DNA of 28,429 nt from Zopfochytrium polystomum (lineage: Eukaryota; Chytridiomycota; Chytridiomycetes; Chytridiales; Chytridiaceae): NCBI GenBank assembly GCA_025765615.1, contig JAIVFJ010000519.1, positions 1 to 28,429 of the forward strand, written 5' to 3'. The notes beneath the pieces are model-generated. The model was not told where the DNA came from and ran no database searches. It saw only the letters and a program-made list of their open reading frames with translations. A program made the translations under genes and the position numbers. Numbering within the stretch: position 1 is the stretch's first letter; each line of letters starts with the position of its first letter. This document shows, piece by piece, positions 24,301 to 28,429 of the stretch.

Positions 24301-24919
24301 GGAGGTTGTGTTTGTCGACCTGAAGGAAACTGCAGTTGTCGTAGAGGATGTGACTGCCACCACTACCACTGGCAGCGCCGAGACTTGCGAGCCAGCTGCT
24401 GTTGTGGCAGAGACTGTTGAGCATGTTGTCAAGTCAGCGGAAACGTTCACTGAGACTGCTGAGACTGAGTCTCTTGTTGTGACTCTCACACAGCAAACTT
24501 TGGATGAATCGAATAATGTCATCTCTTCGGTAAGTTTTCCTTTCTGGACGGCCCCTTTTTTTGTTCGTTTTTTTTTTATGTTCTCTTTGCAGAATGAAGT
24601 GACGCTGGAAATTCCTTCCTCCGCCCTCGGCTCTTGGTGGTCTTCCTTTGTTTTGGCTGTCTCATCAAAGCACTCCTCGTTTCATCCGAAGACGTTTGTG
24701 AGTTGCCTTGTTGCCGCCCCAGACGCGAGCGATGCCTCCGTGTTGGCGGCCTTGAAGTCGGCAGAGGCTCCGCTCGCTCTTGATGAGTTTGCTGGGGTGA
24801 AAGCCGCCACAGGCGCAGATTTCGACCTGCACCTGGCATTTGTGAAAAGCGCTGGCGAGACGGTTGGATCCGACCTGTTTGTCGACCAAGTTGCTCCGAT
24901 ACTGGAGTCCTCGGTGTGA
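15308..24919 (+). CDS. Giant Kelch-ectodomain membrane protein with eight novel modules
   Basis: Twelve exons: 15308-15683, 15777-16054, 16119-17475, 17541-18672, 18728-19219, 19270-19747, 19975-20744, 20836-21613, 21838-22605, 22697-23475, 23700-24529, 24593-24919. With single-base frame breaks corrected, they sum to 8367 nt (2788 aa). The start is ATG 15308 (CACCATGA). A signal peptide (ALPALAVVVLTAASAIHCLA) leads into a Kelch-like ectodomain (MACFGGTSASHLVYRYS, RQGHACSVIDSEFYVWGG, GRHGHSIIQIGRELIALFG, FCAGGRL, LTLHGGSRLP). One membrane helix follows (~16873-16947; SYAAYFIIFALISGWLVLYC). The tail is Thr/Ser-rich with eight repeated modules and two 11-residue-repeat helices. Kelch propellers usually bind proteins; the module is unknown to me. 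Frame breaks seen: +1 at 17341-17344; -1 near 17557, 17865, 18830 and 18970; +1 near 18905, 19007 and 19364; others at 19085-19130 and 19600-19670; two in exon 7; one at each hendecad exon. Two or more genes are possible, but the splice phases argue for one. Confidence 0.75.
17407..17875 (+). repeat. Tail module M1
   Basis: It begins LIITLTKQTTNPET, is split by a phase-0 intron (17476-17540), then IPGYALNGWW, the AGAP-like SSGAPDVTAEELERLK, and LVGTQLVLQQVIPLL. Two one-base losses (near 17557 in GAA-TCC and near 17865 in CTT-GAT) break its frame as sequenced. Confidence 0.75.
18088..18483 (+). repeat. Tail module M2 (best-preserved)
   Basis: Fully in frame and intronless: IVITLTKNTIDAET, FTVEIPSYALYGWW, LNDDLLLAAFKSAG, LTVEELGLIKKDA, FQFLQTTVKLVGADL, VAEQVLPLFDYN. 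It is the best reference copy for the module. It lacks the intron found at the equivalent site in M1, M3, M4 and M8. Confidence 0.85.
18607..19071 (+). repeat. Tail module M3
   Basis: VIEITLTKQSVDPVTN, phase-0 intron 18673-18727, then QEFNFEIPLSHLDGWW, an AGAP-like AGAPMTVNELADF, and VGADLVEQQVLPIFDQN. Frame breaks lie near 18830, 18905, 18970 and 19007, but the exon length (492 nt) is a multiple of three, so their net effect is zero. Confidence 0.7.
19157..19600 (+). repeat. Tail module M4
   Basis: SIEITLTKQTVNHETG, phase-0 intron 19220-19269, then VDYTIVVPSAALHGWW, SYAGAPISSEELTALKYEV, LRKAILLVGVDLVHDQ, VLPLFE. One extra A at about 19364 breaks the frame after RHSTF. Immediately downstream it joins the first copy of the tandem cassette through a Thr-codon (ACC)n tract. 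Confidence 0.75.
20141..20499 (+). repeat. Tail module M5
   Basis: This is the divergent subtype shared by M5-M7: QLTLTLKNSTEEVNVVVPEH, AKGNWWTLLLQAITRRFSGF, CGATVTKEELVTIQDECG, LVNLLTFVKRIIKIVGVT. The GWW site reads GNWW, and the intron seen in M1, M3, M4 and M8 is absent. Confidence 0.8.
20868..21430 (+). repeat. Hendecad (11-residue) repeat helix, copy 1
   Basis: The translation after AKKPAESWFSKATRIVKDGA has a clear 11-residue period: AGSAVAYGAQA, AGSTVVEGVTV, VGSAVKSGAEA, AGSAAVSGATS, AGSLISDGASA, AGSALKYTAGA, VGTAAVVGAVA, VGAAAVGAGEL, AGSAAKTVGTA, then looser repeats to GLVAGSS. Such 11-mers form extended amphipathic helices in synucleins, perilipins and LEA proteins. Confidence 0.85.
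22001..22360 (+). repeat. Tail module M6
   Basis: By eye identical in protein sequence to M5 and M7. It lies in an intact frame within exon 21838-22605, preceded by a run of ten Thr and VTDTSVTEPSVSVSALIPAP. Confidence 0.85.
22732..23291 (+). repeat. Hendecad repeat helix, copy 2
   Basis: Same 11-residue series as copy 1, here in frame with the preceding exon through DAAATATTAKKPAESWFSK. By eye the two copies are identical in protein sequence. Confidence 0.85.
23476..24424 (+). repeat. Tandem cassette copy 3 (partial)
   Basis: Intron A 23476-23699 (224 nt), then the module exon from 23700. Identity with copies 1 and 2 ends at about 24424 (GTTGAGCA), after which the sequence continues TGTTGTCAAGTCAGCGG instead of AGTTGTCGAGACAACTG. 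It therefore lacks intron B and the hendecad exon, and runs into the last module. Confidence 0.92.
23863..24222 (+). repeat. Tail module M7
   Basis: Third near-identical copy of the M5/M6 subtype, in frame in exon 23700-24529. Confidence 0.85.
24470..24916 (+). repeat. Tail module M8 (C-terminal)
   Basis: SLVVTLTQQTLDESNNVIS, phase-0 intron 24530-24592 at the same site as in M1, M3 and M4, then NEVTLEIPSSALGSWW, KSAEAPLALDEFAGVK, AGETVGSDLFVDQVAPILE and the stop. It is intact in frame and more acidic and Ala-rich than M1-M4. Confidence 0.85.
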
Positions 24920-25072
24920 TGCGGATACTGTGGGGACTTTTTTGCAAGTGGAGAGAGAGACGAGAGATTGCATCCATGGGGTTGAACTTTGTTCTCTTTT
25001 GGTTCTCTGGTGTGGTTTTGTTTGCCAAAAAAAGTTCTGAACAATTTGAAGAAACTTGTGGGAACGATGCAG

Positions 25073-27120
25073 TCAAGCAGAAATTGCAGCTGTGAGTAAG
25101 TTCCAAAAATTGCACTTCGCGCTCCGGGAGGTGTCCAGCTGCACCACATAGCTGCCAGGACCGTCAATCCGGACCTGGCGCCCACCCCCCGCTCCAAGCA
25201 TCGGGTCCGCCTGGTACTTTGGCCATTGCACCGTCTGCCCCAACCAACCGTTCATTCCGTTTCGACCTGAAGACTGGGCGAAAAACGTCCACATACTGAC
25301 CATCTCACGGGCGAGGGCCGTGTCGCTGGCGGAAGCCATCGTCGCAGAGGCAGCAAACACGAACGGAATCTCGTACGTGTGCGCAACGCCCCCAACCGCC
25401 TGGGACTCTGGGATCCACGAAGGGAGGTAATTGAACCTGTACCGAAACACAAGCGGCTTCCCGTCGGCGGGGTCCGTGGCGTTCGACAAGCGCGCGTAGG
25501 CGTCCGCCACGCGCTGCGACGGGCACTGAATGCCGATGTCGCCGATCAAGTCCGCGGCCGCGAGGAACGGCGCGGCGTCGGGGCCAAACCTTGTCGTGGC
25601 GTAGTCGGCGACCGGGTAATTCGCGTAGATGGCAGCGACGAGGAACTGCGGCAGGCTCGGGAACGCGGCGGTGACGAGCGAGTCGAACTGGTCACGCGTC
25701 ACGGCGGTCGTGAACCCCGTGCCTTCGTCCGTGTTAGTGCCGACCAGCACCGGCACCTGCATGAAAGTGCCTGCGCGGAGCCGCGCTCGTGGGTCGAGGG
25801 AAGGTAGTCGCCGTCGACGTACGGGCGGAAGGACGTGCCGCTGGTTTCCAGGGCGCGCTGGACGGTGCGGAGGGTGGACGCCGGCAGCGACTGCAGGCAC
25901 GCGAGGTCAGCGCACTGGGTTGCCGACGCGACGGCGGCGTGGATTGTGACGTAGACGGTGGTCCAGTCGAAGGTGTAGCCAAAGTCGACGCCGGCGGATT
26001 GCAGGATTGCCGCGTCGAACAGCGGCGGTGAGGAGGCCGTGGGAGGGTGCGCGCCCGTCAGGTGGGTCGCGATGGAGCAGCTCCCCGCCGATTCGCCGAA
26101 CGCGGTGACCCGGGCGGGGTCGCCGCCAAAGGCGTCAATGTGATCGCGGACCCATCGGAAGGCGCGATTTGGTCGCGGAGGCCGGCGTTCGAGCCGCCGG
26201 CCAACTGGATCTCTGGCGAGGCGAGGAACCCGAACACGCCCGTCCGGTAGTTGAACGTCACTACCACCACGTCCTGGCCCAGCCGGCTCGAGGTATGCAC
26301 CAAGGTTGATCCGTTGTAGTTTGGGTTGCTCGCGGTTCCCGAGGCAAAGTTTCCGCCGTACACCCACACCATGACAGGAAGCTTTACGCCTGGTGGGATG
26401 TTTGCGGGTGCGAACACATTCACGAACAGGCAGTCTACATATATGTAAGGGAAGAATGCTTATTACAATCAAAACTTTACAAAATGCATCTACCCTCAGA
26501 TTGATCGTCAACATCCACAGACGGATCGGTTTGAATGCACGATGGGCCAAAAGAAGTGGCACTGCGCTCGCCCAGGTGGTCAACAATGGGTTTCGGTGGC
26601 AGGAATCGTTGGTTCCCGATAGGTGCCTGTGCAAATGGAATTCCTAGGTGCACGCGAACCTGGGTCTCGTCGCCAAAAGGCGAGAAGGTGAAACCAGAGA
26701 ACGCTCCCTTTGTTGACCCAAAAAAAATATTTAAAACGAAAGCGTTCCGAGGAAGCTCCTCAACTATCATCTCACGTAGGGAAGAACGACCCTTTCTCCG
26801 CCATCGGATGCCGTGCTCTCCCTGATGCGAGTATTCAGGGATTCCGCACCGGAATTGTGATCCGTTGCGAAGCGGGCCGACCGCGAACTTGCCAAGTTGT
26901 ACTTTGGCACAACCGGTCGAGGCAGTGCCATGTCCATATAAGGGACAAGGTCGACATCGTATCGCTGTTGATCAAACCTGTGTCGCTCACAAAAGGTCAA
27001 TACGACGTGGCAATCCAAGCCTTAAAGCCATTGTGCAAATTGAAACCTTTGCATCGGCGAAGCTTTCACGGCAGCGCAAATGATTACTGCCGCAGTGACG
27101 CGAATGACCAGCGGAAGCAT
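25073..27120 (-). CDS. Type-B carboxylesterase/lipase, secreted, two frame breaks
   Basis: Exons: 27120-27047 (signal peptide MLPLVIRVTAAVIICAAVKA), 26977-26776, 26707-26494, 26434-25073. Introns are 59-69 nt with consistent phases. The alpha/beta-hydrolase order is clear: LGIPFAQAPIGNQRF, DCLFVNVFAPA, VMVWVYGGNFASG (oxyanion), NAGLRDQ, nucleophile Ser in AFGESAGSCSI, acid Glu in NTDEGTGF and His in GGVAHTYEIPF. This family hydrolyses carboxylic esters, typically extracellularly. The last exon needs two extra bases: one at TTT 26168-26170 (after NAGLRDQ) and one at about 25791-25800 (after YVDGDYLPS). With both counted, the total is 1854 nt (617 aa plus stop). Either assembly errors or a recent pseudogene; all catalytic residues remain. 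It is a tandem paralogue of the next esterase. Confidence 0.85.
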
Positions 27121-27388
27121 CGTAGACTGCTCTGAAATAAACGGTTGAACAAACCAACATTCCATGCACACTAGTGACAAATTTAAACTGTTTTGCGTTT
27201 TGCACCACCTGTAATTCGAGTTGGGCCACACGTTAGTCTGCGAAGTGAAGGAATTCGGCTGAAACCGAGCATTTATTCATTATCTTCAGGCGAATATGGA
27301 GACCACAAATCCAAGACATTAACCCATATTCCCATTCTACCGAAAATTCTTTGGCGGATTTCGCTCAATCAAGTCTCCAACGCCTCAC
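27121..27388. other. Spacer between tandem esterase genes
   Basis: This 268-bp interval lies between the upstream esterase stop (27389 side) and the ATG at 27120. It should hold the terminator of one gene and the promoter of the other. It is AT-richer than the flanking coding sequence; no further feature is recognisable. Confidence 0.5.
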
Positions 27389-28429
27389 TCAAGGAGCAGA
27401 AACAGCCAAAGTCAACGCGTTCCAAAAGTTGCACTTGGCTGTCCTCACATTGTCCACCTCCACGGCATAGCTGCTGCCCGCGGCGTCAATCCTCAGCCTT
27501 TGTCCCCCGCCGACGCCGAGCGCGGTGGAAAACTCATACTTTGGCCACGCGACGGTCTGCCCCTTGTAACCGTCGACGCCCCTTCCTCCCCGCCGCCTGG
27601 GCAAAGAACGTCCACGCGCTGACAATCTCCCTCGCCAGCTGCGTCTCGTTCGCGCCGAGACGTCCGTGAGCGGCGCGGCGAAGGTGTACGGCACCTCGTA
27701 CGAGTGGGCGACGCCGCCGATCAGCTGCGACTGCGGGACGAAGGCAGGGAGGTGGTTGAAGCGGTAGCGGAAGACGAGCGGCTTGCCGTCGGCGGGGTCG
27801 ACGGCCTTGGAGAACTGCGAGAAGGCGTCGGCGACGCGTTGCGAGGGGCATTGGATCGCCACGTCGCCGATTAGGTCGGAGCCGGCAAGGAACGGGGCGC
27901 CGGCGGCGCCAAAGGCGGTGTTGGCGTAGCTGGCGAGCGGGTACAGCGTGTAGGCGGTTTGGACGTAGGCTGTTGGGAGGCCCGGGAACAGGGACGGAAG
28001 GAGGGCGTTATATTGGGCGGCGGTGACGGCGGTGTTGAAGTAGGTGCCTTCGTCCTCGTCCGTGTTGGTGCCGATGAGGAGGGGGATTTGCTGGAAGTCG
28101 CCGGAGAGGAGGCGCTTCTGCGGGTTCACGGGGATGTAGTCGCCGTCGACGTAGGGGCGGAAGGAGGCGCCGTTCGCGCGCGGAGGAAGAGCTGGGCGGA
28201 GCGGAGGGTGTCCGTTGGCAGGCTTTGGAGGCAGGTAAGGTTCTTGCATCCGGTCACGCCCGACAAGCCGGCGTGATCGTTCCGTAGACCGTTGTCCAGT
28301 TGAAGGTGAAGCCAAAGTGGACGCCCGACGATTCGAGGATGGCGGCGTCAAACAGAGGAGCCGAGTTGCGCAGGAAGAGTGGCCGTTATGTGTTGGCGTT
28401 GGCCAGGGGAGCTACCAGCAAGAGACTGC
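27389..28429 (-). CDS. Type-B carboxylesterase paralogue, 3' part only, frame disrupted
   Basis: The gene runs off the window end; about the C-terminal 340 residues are present, from just after the expected GESAG nucleophile. Segments match the neighbouring esterase: APLFDAAILESSGVHFGFTF, NGASFRPYVDGDYI, LLIGTNTDEDEGTYF (acid Glu), CPSQRVADAFSQFSKAVDPA, GGVAHSYEVPYTF (His) and the end KCNFWNALTLAVSAP. Frame problems: an in-frame TAA at 28386-28388, shifts near 28272-28280 and 28172-28182, a loss near 27655-27662, and a compensating change near 27575-27590, giving a garbled stretch between LTDVSA and GVDGYKGQTV. An alternative frame reads NETQLAREIVSAWTFFAQA there, as expected for the family. 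Either poor-quality sequence near a contig end or a pseudogene. Confidence 0.8.

Noticed and set aside
17400..24430. Mobile element or CRISPR-like origin for the repeats
   Set aside because: The repeats are exon/intron cassettes of a single gene; there are no terminal repeats, no transposase or reverse transcriptase frames, and no short spaced direct repeats.

Overview
The window looks like nuclear DNA of an intron-rich early-diverging fungus. A chytrid is my best guess, from family content and architecture rather than any marker gene. Introns are short (mostly 46-95 nt, GT-AG) and dense: one gene has 11 exons. Promoters and introns carry microsatellites (CT, GA, CA, poly-A, poly-T). There are no operons, no bacterial-type signals, and I saw no RNA gene, CRISPR array or mobile element.

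Layout. 1-2099 is non-coding, dominated by CT-rich satellite with a dispersed ~25-nt motif and G-rich hairpins. 2100-3922 (+) is an S10 serine carboxypeptidase with an N-terminal membrane anchor. 4383-5750 (+) is a single-exon F-box protein. 6208-8614 (-) is a complete 11-exon ALG8 glucosyltransferase (511 aa), reconstructed exon by exon with every splice phase consistent. A 465-bp divergent promoter region with a GA tract separates it from 9080-14079 (+), a SulP/SLC26-type anion transporter with long disordered regions and a STAS domain split by a large insertion. 14080-15307 is non-coding. 15308-24919 (+) is one very large 12-exon gene. 25073-27120 (-) and 27389-end (-) are tandem type-B carboxylesterase paralogues.

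The centrepiece is the 15308-24919 gene. With single-base frame breaks accounted for, its 12 exons sum to 8367 nt (2788 aa). It encodes a signal peptide, a Kelch-like ectodomain, one transmembrane helix, and a giant tail with eight copies of a ~115-150 residue module I do not recognise (marks: IPxxALxGWW, AGAPxTxEEL, LVGxDLVxxQVLPLF). Two long 11-residue-periodic Ala/Gly/Val helices lie among the modules. A ~1.86-kb unit, an intron-exon-intron-exon cassette whose two exons (768 and 780 nt) are both phase 1-1, is tandemly repeated about 2.5 times at near identity, introns included.

The reading frames of the SulP gene, the giant gene and both esterases are broken by many one-base gains or losses, mostly in homopolymers. 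ALG8, the F-box gene and the carboxypeptidase are clean. I read this mainly as residual long-read consensus error, but real decay in multicopy genes is possible.

By function, ALG8 acts in ER N-glycan precursor assembly. The carboxypeptidase, esterases and giant gene are probable secretory or membrane proteins, and the SulP protein is a membrane transporter. There is no evidence that they form one pathway.
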